Notes: generated by a model from the sequence alone, not told the origin. Positions 7,878 to 15,622 are shown, counted from the stretch's first letter. The stretch: DNA of 64,000 bases from an uncultured Lachnospiraceae bacterium (GCA_900550475.1 URSA01000013.1:1-64000); one strand, 5' to 3'. Numbers and translations: made by a program.

Positions 7878-8387
7878 ATTAGCGAATTAATGATTAACGA
7901 ACAGATCAGAGACAAGGAAGTACGTCTCATCGGGGAGAATGGAGAGCAGCTGGGTATTGTGTCCGCAAGGGAAGCACAGAAGATGGCGGAGGAAGCCGGA
8001 CTGGATCTGGTGAAGATCGCACCCACCGCAAAGCCGCCCGTGTGCAAGATTGTGGACTATGGTAAGTTCAAGTATGAGCAGACCAGAAAAGAAAAGGAAG
8101 CCAAAAAGAAGCAGAAGGTCATCGATGTAAAGGAGATCAGGCTTTCCCCCAATATCGATACCAATGATCTGAATACCAAGGTAAGCGCGGCGAGAAAGTT
8201 TCTGAGCAAGGGTGACAAGGTGAAGATCACGCTTCGTTTCCGCGGACGCGAGATGGCGCACATGAACAACAGCAAGCACATTCTGGACGATATCGCAGCA
8301 AGCCTTTCGGATGTGGCGGTTGTGGAGAAAGCACCCAAGGTTGAAGGGCGCAGTATGACAATGTTTTTAACTGAGAAGCGCAGCTAA
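7878..8387 (+). CDS. infC: Translation initiation factor IF-3, ATT start
   Basis: The protein is 169 residues. The N-domain contains EVRLIGENGEQLGI and the linker VKIAPTAKPPVCKIVDYGKF. The C-domain contains VKEIRLSPNIDTNDLNTK and KITLRFRGREM. IF-3 binds the 30S subunit and checks start codons. I start it at ATT 7878, because GGAGGG (7865-7870) lies 7 bases upstream and the reading then begins ISELMINEQIRDKEVRL, as in other IF-3 proteins. The ATG at 7863 overlaps the ribosome binding site itself. A non-standard ATT start is known for infC in E. coli and Bacillus and allows IF-3 to repress its own translation. First gene of the infC-rpmI-rplT operon. Confidence 0.93.
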   Translation: MSELMINEQIRDKEVRLIGENGEQLGIVSAREAQKMAEEAGLDLVKIAPTAKPPVCKIVDYGKFKYEQTRKEKEAKKKQKVIDVKEIRLSPNIDTNDLNTKVSAARKFLSKGDKVKITLRFRGREMAHMNNSKHILDDIAASLSDVAVVEKAPKVEGRSMTMFLTEKRS

Positions 8388-8433
8388 CACAGTTAAAATA
8401 GATCAAGAAAAGAAAGTTTAGGAGGAATTTGTT

Positions 8434-8631
8434 ATGCCAAAAATGAAGACAAGCAGAGCAGCAGCGAAGCGTTTTAAACTGACTGGAACAGGTAAGTTGA
8501 AGAGAGCAAAAGCTTACAAGAGCCATATCCTGACCAAGAAATCTACCAAGAGAAAGCGCAATCTGAGACAGTCAACCATCACAGATGCAACCAACGTTTC
8601 AAATATGAAGAAGATTTTGCCCTATTTATAA
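8434..8631 (+). CDS. rpmI: 50S ribosomal protein L35
   Basis: The protein is 65 residues, the usual size for bL35. The start [20 protein letters not shown] and the centre [20 protein letters not shown] are typical, and the protein is strongly basic. AGGAGG lies upstream of the ATG. It is a structural protein of the large subunit and sits in the expected order infC-rpmI-rplT, 46 bases after infC. Confidence 0.97.
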   Translation: MPKMKTSRAAAKRFKLTGTGKLKRAKAYKSHILTKKSTKRKRNLRQSTITDATNVSNMKKILPYL

Positions 8632-8652
8632 TTGGTAAGGAGGAAATAAGAC

Positions 8653-9009
8653 ATGGCAAGAATTAAAGGCGGATTGAACGCTAAGAAAAAACACAATAGA
8701 GTATTGAAGCTTGCAAAGGGTTACAGAGGAGCAAGAAGCAAGCAGTACAGAGTTGCAAAGCAGTCTGTAATGCGTGCACTGACCAGCTCCTACGCAGGCA
8801 GAAAAGAGAGAAAGCGTCAGTTCAGACAGCTTTGGATCGCCCGTATCAATGCTGCAGCAAGAATGAACGGCTTATCCTACAGCAAGTTCATGTATGGTCT
8901 GAAGCTTGCAGGCGTAGATATGAACAGAAAGATGCTGGCAGAGATGGCAGTAAATGATGCAGAAGGCTTCAAGACACTGGCAGAGCTGGCTAAGTCCAAG
9001 GTAGCTTAA
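8653..9009 (+). CDS. rplT: 50S ribosomal protein L20
   Basis: The protein is 118 residues, as usual for bL20. Typical segments are [40 protein letters not shown] and [21 protein letters not shown]20 is needed early in 50S assembly. Free L20 also represses this operon through the leader in related bacteria. AAGGAGG precedes the start. The operon is closed by the terminator at 9038-9080. Confidence 0.97.
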   Translation: MARIKGGLNAKKKHNRVLKLAKGYRGARSKQYRVAKQSVMRALTSSYAGRKERKRQFRQLWIARINAAARMNGLSYSKFMYGLKLAGVDMNRKMLAEMAVNDAEGFKTLAELAKSKVA

Positions 9010-9037
9010 TAATCTGAGAGCGGACAGACACAGATCG

Positions 9038-9080
9038 CACTTCCCGTAATAGGATATCCTAGAACGGGAGGTGTTTTTTT
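9038..9080 (+). terminator. Terminator of the infC operon, containing the next gene's SD
   Basis: Stem CACTTCCCGT (9038-9047) pairs with ACGGGAGGTG (9064-9073, one G-U pair) and is followed by seven T. The loop itself contains the palindrome AGGATATCCT. The 3' arm carries GGGAGGTG, which is also the only ribosome binding site of the gene starting at 9081. Confidence 0.8.
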
Positions 9081-9554
9081 ATGCAGGAAATGTTATCGGA
9101 AATGATTTTTCCGCTGCTGTTGGAGCAGCCGGAGCGCTATGCGTATGTGACGGGCAGCAGTGAATATCCGCAGATATGCGGCATGGTGCTGTTTTACCGG
9201 TTCCGGAAGGGAACCGTGGTGGTCGCGGACATTTCGGGACTGCCGGACAATGGGAGCGGCATGTACGGCTTTCACATCCATGAGGGCTTTGCCTGCGCCG
9301 GAAACGAGGAGGATCCCTTTGCGGAGGCGGGCGCACATTTTAATCCGTACCGGGTGGAGCATCCGCACCATGTGGGAGATCTGCCCGTGCTGATGGCAGA
9401 CCACGGCAGGGCATGGTCGGCTGTCTATACAGAGCGGTTTCTGCCGGGAGAAGTGGCGGGGAGAACCGTGATCATACACGATATGCCGGAAGATTTCCGC
9501 ACCCAGCCCTCGGGCGGCTCCGGCGTGAAGATTGCCTGCGGGGCGATCGAATAG
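9081..9554 (+). CDS. Cu/Zn superoxide dismutase family protein, no signal peptide
   Basis: The protein is 157 residues and keeps the whole metal site of Cu/Zn SOD: His65 and His67 (FHIHEG), bridging His86 (GAHFNP), His94, His97 and Asp100 (HHVGD), and His133 (VIIHD). The disulfide cysteines 72 and 153 are also present. The arginine that guides superoxide in classical enzymes (S-R-L-A-C) is a lysine here (V-K-I-A-C). There is no signal peptide, unlike most bacterial Cu/Zn SODs, so the protein should be cytoplasmic. The zinc loop is shorter than usual. Activity cannot be judged from the sequence. It lies directly behind the rplT terminator. Confidence 0.85.
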   Translation: MQEMLSEMIFPLLLEQPERYAYVTGSSEYPQICGMVLFYRFRKGTVVVADISGLPDNGSGMYGFHIHEGFACAGNEEDPFAEAGAHFNPYRVEHPHHVGDLPVLMADHGRAWSAVYTERFLPGEVAGRTVIIHDMPEDFRTQPSGGSGVKIACGAIE

Positions 9555-9556
9555 TA

Positions 9557-9585
9557 TTGACATGCATTTTTGCACTCTCTATAAT
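9557..9585 (+). promoter_or_regulatory. Consensus sigma-A promoter of pepD
   Basis: TTGACA (9557-9562), exactly 17 bp, and TATAAT (9580-9585): a full consensus promoter. It lies just after the SOD-like stop codon and implies a transcription start near 9592. Confidence 0.9.
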
Positions 9586-9615
9586 GAAGGCATGATAAGG
9601 AAAGAGGGCGACGAA

Positions 9616-11064
9616 ATGTTAGAAAATCTGGAACCAAAGCGCGTTTTTCATTTTTTTGAGGAGATCTGTCAGATTCCTCACGGCTCCGGCAATGTGGAGC
9701 AGATCAGCGACTATCTGGCGGCATTTGCAAAGGAGAGAGGAATGTTCTGCATTCAGGATGAATTAAAGAACATTGTGATGATAAAACCTGCCTCGGAAGG
9801 CTATGAGGACGAACCTGCGGTGATCCTGCAGGGACATATGGACATGGTTGCGGTAAAGGCGCCGGACTGTGATCTGGATATGGCAAAAGAAGGGCTCCGC
9901 GTGAGAACGGACGGCAAAAAGGTCTATGCGGAGGGTACCAGTCTGGGCGGTGACGACGGCATTGCGGTTGCCTATGCACTGGCAATTCTGGACGACGATT
10001 CCCTGCAGCATCCGAAGCTGGAGATTGTGATCACGGTGGATGAGGAAGTGGGAATGGACGGCGCCAGAGGGATCGATCTCTCCATGCTGACAGGAAAAAG
10101 AATGCTGAATCTGGACTCCGAGGAGGAGGGTGTTTTCCTGACAAGCTGCGCGGGCGGAGCGAGAGTCAACTGCTACCTGCCCGTGTCCACCACGGAGCAC
10201 ACCGCCCCTGCCTACCGCATCAGCGTGGAGGGGCTTTTAGGAGGACATTCCGGCGGCGAGATCCACAAGGAGAGAGGAAATGCGAACTGCATCATGGGGC
10301 GCATTCTTTACCGCCTGACGGAAAAAATGCCCCTGTATGTAAAGAGTCTGGAGGGCGGTCTTGCGGACAACGCGATCCCGAGACAGACGGTTGCCGTTGT
10401 GCTGGTTGACCGGGAGAACGAGGCGTTGTTCCGCTCCGTTTTATGTGAGACGGAGGAGGGAATCAAGGCGGAGCTTGCCACCAAGGATCCCGATTTTCAG
10501 GTCACCACGGTTTCCATGGATGAGATGACGGCGGGCTGCACCGATGCGGAGAGCACCGCGCAGCTTGCATCCTATGTGCTTGCGCTGCCGGGCGGTGTGC
10601 AGGCGATGAGCGCGGATGTACCGGGGCTTGTGGAGACCTCCCTGAATCTCGGCATCATGGGCTATGATCCCGCAGAGCAGGAGCTTTCCTGTTCTTTCTC
10701 CGTCAGAAGCTGTGTGGAGAGTGCAAAGCAAAACCTGATCTCCAAGGTGGCCGCTGTCACGGAGCTTGCGGGCGGGCATTACACGGTGACCGGAGATTAT
10801 CCCGGCTGGGCATACCGGGTGGAATCCCCGCTGCGGGACAAGATGGTTGCGCTCTATGAGAGCATGTACGGAATCAAGCCGGAGCTTCAGGCGATCCATG
10901 CGGGACTGGAGTGCGGAATCCTTGCATCCAAGATCGAGGGGCTTGACTGCATTTCTTTCGGACCGGATATGCGGGACATCCATACCACCGAGGAGACGCT
11001 GGATGTGCCTTCCGTGGCAAGGGTGTGGGAGTATCTGGTAAAATTGCTGGCATTGAGAGGATAG
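9616..11064 (+). CDS. pepD: Aminoacyl-histidine dipeptidase (M20 family)
   Basis: The protein is 482 residues, the normal PepD length. It hydrolyses Xaa-His and related dipeptides with two zinc ions in the cytoplasm. Metal site residues are visible: His74 and Asp76 in GHMDMV, Asp113 in GGDDGIAVAYA, Glu143/Glu144 in DEEVGMDGA, Asp in NLDSEEEG, and a late His in AIHAGLECG. I start at ATG 9616, since the promoter places transcription start near 9592 and AAAGAGGG lies 7 bases before this ATG. The next gene begins 4 bases after the stop, so an operon with the AI-2E family permease is likely. Confidence 0.93.
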   Translation: MLENLEPKRVFHFFEEICQIPHGSGNVEQISDYLAAFAKERGMFCIQDELKNIVMIKPASEGYEDEPAVILQGHMDMVAVKAPDCDLDMAKEGLRVRTDGKKVYAEGTSLGGDDGIAVAYALAILDDDSLQHPKLEIVITVDEEVGMDGARGIDLSMLTGKRMLNLDSEEEGVFLTSCAGGARVNCYLPVSTTEHTAPAYRISVEGLLGGHSGGEIHKERGNANCIMGRILYRLTEKMPLYVKSLEGGLADNAIPRQTVAVVLVDRENEALFRSVLCETEEGIKAELATKDPDFQVTTVSMDEMTAGCTDAESTAQLASYVLALPGGVQAMSADVPGLVETSLNLGIMGYDPAEQELSCSFSVRSCVESAKQNLISKVAAVTELAGGHYTVTGDYPGWAYRVESPLRDKMVALYESMYGIKPELQAIHAGLECGILASKIEGLDCISFGPDMRDIHTTEETLDVPSVARVWEYLVKLLALRG

Positions 11065-11068
11065 ACAT

Positions 11069-12325
11069 ATGGGATACGACAAAGAAAAAATCCGCCAGAT
11101 CCGGGGACTGATTCTGTTTGTGGCAGGCATTGTCCTGTTATTGTTATACAGCGGGAACGTGCTGAAAGGGCTGGGCGTCCTGCTTGATATTCTGGTGCCT
11201 TTTCTGGCGGGCGGCGCCATCGCCTTTGTGCTGAACATCCCCATGCGCGCCATCGAGGAGAAGCTGCTCGGGCGGTGGAAGGGAAGGTGGGCGAACAGGA
11301 TAAAGCGTCCGCTCAGTCTGTTTCTTTCCATTGTTCTGATTGTGGCAATCCTGGCGTTTGTCATTATCATGGTTGTGCCGAAGCTGCAGGAGACCGTGGT
11401 GCTGCTCGGTGTGCAGGTGCCCGTTTTTGCAAAGGAACTATTGGCAAAATTGGAGGAAATGGCATCCTCCGATCCGGCACTATTGGAGAAGCTGAACGAG
11501 CTGGAAAAGGTCAAGATCGACTGGAATGCCCTGTTTGACAAGGCGGGCGGCTTCCTTGCCACGGGAATGGGCAGCGTGCTCAATTCCGCCGTGGTGGTGG
11601 CGAGCAGCATTATCGGGGGCGTGGTGAACGCCTTTATCGCCATTGTGTTTGCAATCTATATTCTGGCGCAGAAGGAGAAGCTTTCGGATCAGGGACACAG
11701 GATCCTTTCCGCCTATCTGCCTGTCGGAGTGTGCAGCGAGGTGGAGAGGGTGCTTTCGCTTCTGTACCGCAATTTCAGCAACTTCATTTCCGGGCAATGT
11801 CTGGAGGCGGTGATTCTGGGCACCATGTTCGTGGCTGCCATGACCGTGCTCCGTTTCCCCTACGCCCTTCTGATCGGCGTCCTGATCGCCTTTCTGGCGC
11901 TGATCCCCATTGTGGGCGCGTTTGTGGGGTGCTTTCTGGGCGCGCTGCTTCTGCTGATGAATGACCCCGTGCAGGCGGTTGGCTTTGTGGTGCTGTTTCT
12001 GGTGCTGCAGCAGATAGAAGGAAATCTGATTTACCCCCATGTGGTGGGCGGATCCGTGGGTCTGCCGTCCCTGTGGGTGCTGGTCGCGGTCAGCGTGGGA
12101 GGCAGCCTGTTCGGCATTGTGGGTATGCTGTGCTTTATTCCGCTGGTATCCACGGGCTATACCCTGCTGCGTGAAAATGTGAATGCCCGAAACCAGAAGA
12201 AGCGTGCGCCTGAAAAGAAGGAGACCGCTCCCGAGAAGAAGGAAAGCACTTCTGGGAAGCAGGAACAGGTTTCCGAAAAGAAGGCAGCCCCGCAGGGCGG
12301 CCGGAGGAGCCGGGGACGGAAATGA
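11069..12325 (+). CDS. AI-2E family transporter (YdiK/PerM-type permease), copy 1
   Basis: The protein is 418 residues with about seven to eight membrane helices and the family pattern: two N-terminal helices (LILFVAGIVLLLLY, LLDILVPFLAGGAIAFVLN), a polar middle region, and the C-terminal IAFLALIPIVGAFVGCFLGA and VGGSVGLPSLWVLVAVSVGG. The family includes the AI-2 exporter TqsA and Na+/H+ antiporters, so the substrate is open. About 45 residues at the C-terminus are a Lys/Glu-rich tail with the repeated motif PEKKE, which is unusual and probably disordered. A second family member lies at 58714. Confidence 0.88.
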   Translation: MGYDKEKIRQIRGLILFVAGIVLLLLYSGNVLKGLGVLLDILVPFLAGGAIAFVLNIPMRAIEEKLLGRWKGRWANRIKRPLSLFLSIVLIVAILAFVIIMVVPKLQETVVLLGVQVPVFAKELLAKLEEMASSDPALLEKLNELEKVKIDWNALFDKAGGFLATGMGSVLNSAVVVASSIIGGVVNAFIAIVFAIYILAQKEKLSDQGHRILSAYLPVGVCSEVERVLSLLYRNFSNFISGQCLEAVILGTMFVAAMTVLRFPYALLIGVLIAFLALIPIVGAFVGCFLGALLLLMNDPVQAVGFVVLFLVLQQIEGNLIYPHVVGGSVGLPSLWVLVAVSVGGSLFGIVGMLCFIPLVSTGYTLLRENVNARNQKKRAPEKKETAPEKKESTSGKQEQVSEKKAAPQGGRRSRGRK

Positions 12326-12342
12326 ATTTATCAAATTACTAC

Positions 12343-12371
12343 TTGACAGCACTAAAGCAATGTGGTAAAAA
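12343..12371 (+). promoter_or_regulatory. Promoter of the T-box/trpB2 unit
   Basis: TTGACA (12343-12348), 17 bp, then TAAAAA (12366-12371). It lies directly before the T-box leader. Confidence 0.55.
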
Positions 12372-12377
12372 AGAATA

Positions 12378-12645
12378 AACCAGTGAGGGAGAGTAAGTAG
12401 TTTTTGACCCGACCGTTACAGAGAGCCGCAGCAGGTGGAATTGCGGCACGGAGGCAGAGACGAATGGGCTCCTGAGGGCAAGCCGAAGAAAGTAGGCGAG
12501 CCGGAGAAGATACTCCGTTACAAAAAATCGGCATATGATGGTATGCATGAGAGGATATCCGCACGGATATCAAGCAGGGTGGCACCGCAGGAGCGTTCAG
12601 ACTCTTGTCCCGGCATTTGTCGTTGGGATGAGGGTCTTTTTTGAT
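12378..12645 (+). promoter_or_regulatory. T-box riboswitch, tryptophan specifier
   Basis: The leader carries stem I (AGAGTAAGTAG bulge region, AGAGAGCC), a candidate specifier loop GAATGGGCT in which TGG is the Trp codon, and the T-box sequence AGGGTGGCACCGC (12576-12588). An intrinsic terminator follows at 12599-12642. Uncharged tRNA-Trp would stabilise the antiterminator and allow transcription of the tryptophan synthase gene. The match of specifier and downstream gene supports the call. Confidence 0.88.
12599..12642 (+). terminator. T-box terminator
   Basis: AGACTCTTGTCCC pairs with GGGATGAGGGTCT (two G-U pairs), followed by six T. The 5' side can pair alternatively with the T-box region. 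Confidence 0.8.
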
Positions 12646-12704
12646 ACAAAAATCCCTTGTCCCGTAATCCCATTTTATTGCGAGAGCGCAGAAAGGAAAA
12701 CAGT

Positions 12705-14084
12705 ATGAGCGAAGAAAAGAAGATCCCCTACAAAATCTATCTGAATGAGGATGAGATGCCGAAGCAGTGGTACAATGTGAGAGCCGACATGAAGAATAAG
12801 CCGGCGCCGCTTTTGAATCCCGCAACCCTGCAGCCCATGGGATATGAGGACCTGCGTCCGGTATTTTGTGACGAGCTGATCAGGCAGGAGCTTGACAACG
12901 ACACGGCATATATCGATATCCCGGATGAGATCCTTGACTTTTATAAGATGTACCGTCCCGCGCCGTTGGTTCGGGCGTACTGTCTGGAGAAGGCGCTGGG
13001 AACCCCGGCAAAGATTTATTACAAATTTGAGGGCAACAACACCAGTGGAAGCCACAAATTAAATTCCGCCATTGCGCAGGCGTATTACGCAAAGAAGCAG
13101 GGGCTCAAGGGCGTGACCACAGAGACCGGGGCAGGTCAGTGGGGCACGGCGCTCTCCATGGCATGTGCCTATCTGGGACTGGACTGCAAGGTGTATATGG
13201 TGAAGGTTTCCTATGAGCAGAAGCCGTTCAGACGTGAGGTTATGCGTACCTACGGGGCAGAGGTGACCCCTTCCCCTTCCATGACAACCGAGGTGGGAAA
13301 GAAGATCCTTGCGGAGCATCCGGGCACTACAGGCAGCCTTGGCTGCGCCATCTCCGAGGCAGTTGAGGTGGCAACCCATACGGAAGGCTATCGTTATGTG
13401 CTGGGAAGCGTGCTGAATCAGGTGCTGCTGCATCAGTCTGTGATCGGACTTGAGAGTAAGGCTGCGCTGGATAAGTACGGCGTGAAGCCGGACATCATCA
13501 TCGGTTGTGCGGGCGGCGGTTCCAATCTGGGCGGTCTGATCGCACCGTTTATGGGCGAGAAACTGAGGGGTGAGCAGGATTACCGCTTTATCGCAGTGGA
13601 ACCGGCATCCTGCCCCAGCTTTACCAGAGGAAAATTCGCATACGACTTCTGCGATACCGGAATGGTGTGTCCGCTTGCAAAAATGTATACGCTGGGCAGC
13701 GGCTTCATCCCGTCTCCCAACCATGCGGGCGGCCTGAGATATCACGGCATGAGCTCCACCCTTTCCCAGTTGTACGCAGACGGTCTGATGGAGGCGGTTT
13801 CCGTAGAACAGACCAGTGTGTTTGAGGCGGCGGAGAAGTTTGCACGGATCGAGGGCATCCTGCCCGCACCCGAGAGCAGCCATGCAATCAAGGTTGCCAT
13901 CGACGAGGCGCTCAAATGCAAGGAGACCGGCGAGGAGAAAACCATTCTCTTCGGTTTGACAGGCACAGGCTATTTTGACATGGTTGCCTACGAAAAGTTC
14001 AACAACGGGGAGATGACCGACTACATTCCCACAGATGCAGATCTGGAGGTTGGTTTTGCGGGGCTTCCCAAGGTGCAGGGATAA
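12705..14084 (+). CDS. trpB: Tryptophan synthase beta chain-like, TrpB2 type
   Basis: The protein is 459 residues, about 60 longer than classical TrpB. With the N-terminal extension that includes YRPAPLVRAYCLEKALG, this marks the TrpB2 group. TrpB joins indole and serine to make tryptophan, using PLP. Lys118 in GSHKLNSA is the expected PLP lysine, GAGQWGTALS follows, and GGGSNLGG binds the phosphate. I start at ATG 12705 (GAAAGGAAAACAGT before it). No trpA or other trp gene is nearby, so salvage of indole or partnering with a distant TrpA is possible. It is controlled by the Trp T-box in front of it. Confidence 0.92.
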   Translation: MSEEKKIPYKIYLNEDEMPKQWYNVRADMKNKPAPLLNPATLQPMGYEDLRPVFCDELIRQELDNDTAYIDIPDEILDFYKMYRPAPLVRAYCLEKALGTPAKIYYKFEGNNTSGSHKLNSAIAQAYYAKKQGLKGVTTETGAGQWGTALSMACAYLGLDCKVYMVKVSYEQKPFRREVMRTYGAEVTPSPSMTTEVGKKILAEHPGTTGSLGCAISEAVEVATHTEGYRYVLGSVLNQVLLHQSVIGLESKAALDKYGVKPDIIIGCAGGGSNLGGLIAPFMGEKLRGEQDYRFIAVEPASCPSFTRGKFAYDFCDTGMVCPLAKMYTLGSGFIPSPNHAGGLRYHGMSSTLSQLYADGLMEAVSVEQTSVFEAAEKFARIEGILPAPESSHAIKVAIDEALKCKETGEEKTILFGLTGTGYFDMVAYEKFNNGEMTDYIPTDADLEVGFAGLPKVQG

Positions 14085-14133
14085 GAAATCAGATTAGGAT
14101 TAAAATTTTAGCAGAAAAAATTGCACGAAAGAC

Positions 14134-14162
14134 TTGACTTTATTTTTAAAACAAGTTACAAT
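14134..14162 (+). promoter_or_regulatory. Promoter of tRNA-Pro
   Basis: TTGACT (14134-14139), 17 bp, TACAAT (14157-14162), 13 bases before the tRNA. Confidence 0.75.
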
Positions 14163-14175
14163 AGCTTTCGTGCTA

Positions 14176-14250
14176 CGGGGTGTGGCTCAGTTTGGCTAGA
14201 GCGCTGTCTTAGGGAGGCAGAGGTCGCGTGTTCGAATCACGTCACTCCGA
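14176..14250 (+). tRNA. tRNA-Pro (anticodon AGG)
   Basis: This 75 nt cloverleaf has acceptor CGGGGTG pairing with CACTCCG (one G-U) and discriminator A. The anticodon stem CTGTC/GGCAG holds loop TTAGGGA, giving anticodon AGG with G37. The T loop is TTCGAAT. CCA is not encoded. Confidence 0.93.
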
Positions 14251-14267
14251 CTACCGGAAATGCATAG

Positions 14268-14312
14268 AATACCGTGTTCTCAAAGTGAATGACGAGAGGA
14301 CACGGTATTTTT
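14268..14312 (+). terminator. Terminator after tRNA-Pro
   Basis: AATACCGTGTTCTC (14268-14281) pairs with GAGGACACGGTATT (14296-14309, one G-U), ending in a T-run. Confidence 0.85.
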
Positions 14313-14318
14313 GCGTAT

Positions 14319-14405
14319 GTGCGCCCCGCGACGCACGTTTCTAACCGGTGAAAGTCCGGAATCCACCCGGTAATGGAAAGGATATAGCCGAAAGCAAGGG
14401 TGTCC
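14319..14405 (+). mobile_element. 5' remnant of a group II intron
   Basis: The sequence begins GTGCGCC, with an immediate hairpin to GACGCAC. It continues with ACCGGTGAAAGTCCGG and AGCCGAAAGCAAGGGTGTCC, which match the opening of domain I of bacterial group II introns as I remember them. The remnant is about 87 bases and no reverse transcriptase, domain V or domain VI follows. Its 5' end lies 7 bases after the T-run of the tRNA-Pro terminator. Insertion just behind intrinsic terminators is a known habit of class C introns, but the class cannot be fixed from so short a piece. Confidence 0.6.
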
Positions 14406-14639
14406 ATGGTATGGTCGTATTTGGTGGTAAAAACGGGAACGATCACTTTGTCTGTAATCCTGCATTCTCTATCGAATCTTTTTGGAAGTATTGTGATTCA
14501 ATTGTTGAATGGAATTTCAACGGAAGCACTGGGTGTGTATTCTATGTTCATAATGCTGTTGGGAATTGTAGGATTCATATGCTTTTTAATATATTCTTTC
14601 ATAACCGTAATCATGATTGTCTTAAAGAATGTTTTATAA
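14406..14639 (+). pseudogene. C-terminal remnant of a CPBP intramembrane protease
   Basis: The open stretch encodes VWSYLVVKTGTITLSVILH, followed by SLSNLFGSIVIQ and further hydrophobic helices. The KTGT, SxxxH and N pattern is the last motif block of the CPBP (Abi) glutamic protease family. The N-terminal part with the catalytic EE motif is absent. The piece is joined directly to the intron remnant and is AT-rich. It is a relic of a lost gene, although a 78 residue product could in principle be made from ATG 14406. Confidence 0.55.
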
Positions 14640-14699
14640 GGAAAAACACGCCCTCGCGCTGGTTTGCGCTCCACCGCCTTATCTGACGATGTTCACCGC

Positions 14700-14728
14700 A
14701 GAAGGGCTGTCGTGTTGACAGCCCTTCT
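14700..14728. repeat. Perfect 12 bp hairpin
   Basis: AGAAGGGCTGTC (14700-14711) and GACAGCCCTTCT (14717-14728) form a perfect stem with a 5 base loop. No T-run follows on either strand. It lies about 70 bases beyond the 3' end of the ferredoxin gene and may limit its transcript. Confidence 0.6.
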
Positions 14729-14797
14729 GAAACTACGCCACAACCTCGTTATGATGTTAAAAGTCCTCTGTGCAGTTTTCCTTTTGGTTTGAATATC

Positions 14798-15622
14798 TTA
14801 CTCGTCCAGCATTTTTCCGTCAACCGATATGGTCGCAACCTGCCAGGGAATGAACTTGCCGCTGTTTTGCAATGCCTGTCTGGCGGCTGCCTCCAGTCCG
14901 CCGCAGCAGGGAACCTCCATCCGGACTACGGTAACGCTCTTGATGTTGTTTTCCCGGATGATCGCAGTCAGCTTGTCGGCGTAATTAATATCGTCCAGTT
15001 TAGGGCATCCTATTAAGGTAATGTGCCCTTTGATAAATTTTTCGTGGAATGCGGCGCAGGCATAGGCGCTGCAGTCCGCAGCAATCAAAAGCTTTGCCCC
15101 GTCAAAGTAGGGTGCATTGACTGGTACAAGCTTGATTTGCACCGGCCACTGAGACAGCATGCTCTGCGGTTCCCGTGCAACGGAACCGGCATACGCGGCA
15201 GCTTCATGCTGCACCTGTGCTGCTCCTGCCGTGGTACCATTCTGCGTCTGCCCTTGCGTTGCTCCCGCCGCACCTTCTACCTGTGCCTGTCTGGCTTGCA
15301 GCGTTCTTGCCGCGGAGCCGGGGCAGCCGGAGTGGATCTGTCCCGGATTTTCTCCTGCTGTCACACCGGACTGTGCTTTTCCAGGTTTCTTTTTGTTTTC
15401 CAACACGGCGGCTTCGTTGTATGCGGCAGCCTCACGCTCCACAAAGGTGATGGCGCCGGTGGGGCATGCGGGCAGACAATCTCCCAAGCCGTCACAGTAA
15501 TCATCTCGGATCAGTTTTGCCTTTCCGTTCACCATGGCGATGGCACCCTCGTGGCAGGCTGTGGCGCAGGCTCCGCATCCGTTACATTTATCTTCTGAAA
15601 TTTGAATGATTTTTCTGATCAT
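14798..15622 (-). CDS. Ferredoxin-domain protein with C-terminal CCG region
   Basis: The protein is 274 residues. An N-terminal dicluster ferredoxin domain has a complete motif (Cys13, 16, 19, 23) and a second motif CDGLGDCLPACP (Cys43, 49, 53) in which the usual second cysteine is Leu46. One [4Fe-4S] and one three-cysteine cluster are therefore expected. Residues about 64-160 are a low-complexity Ala/Gln/Gly linker. The C-terminal 110 residues contain LLIAADCSAYACAAFHEKF, LIGCPKLDD and VPCCGG, a cysteine-rich domain seen in similar clostridial proteins. GGAGGATCAATC precedes the ATG. It is divergent from a Crp/Fnr regulator with a palindrome centred near -41.5. It probably carries electrons; the partner is unknown. 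Confidence 0.8.
   Translation of the reverse strand: MIRKIIQISEDKCNGCGACATACHEGAIAMVNGKAKLIRDDYCDGLGDCLPACPTGAITFVEREAAAYNEAAVLENKKKPGKAQSGVTAGENPGQIHSGCPGSAARTLQARQAQVEGAAGATQGQTQNGTTAGAAQVQHEAAAYAGSVAREPQSMLSQWPVQIKLVPVNAPYFDGAKLLIAADCSAYACAAFHEKFIKGHITLIGCPKLDDINYADKLTAIIRENNIKSVTVVRMEVPCCGGLEAAARQALQNSGKFIPWQVATISVDGKMLDE

Noticed and set aside
14700..14728. Intrinsic terminator
   Set aside because: The stem is perfect but no T-run follows on either strand, so it is listed only as a hairpin.
15023..15598. Plus-strand frame of 191 codons
   Set aside because: It is antisense to the ferredoxin gene. Its many Cys and Gly residues come from the low-complexity linker and cluster codons read backwards.
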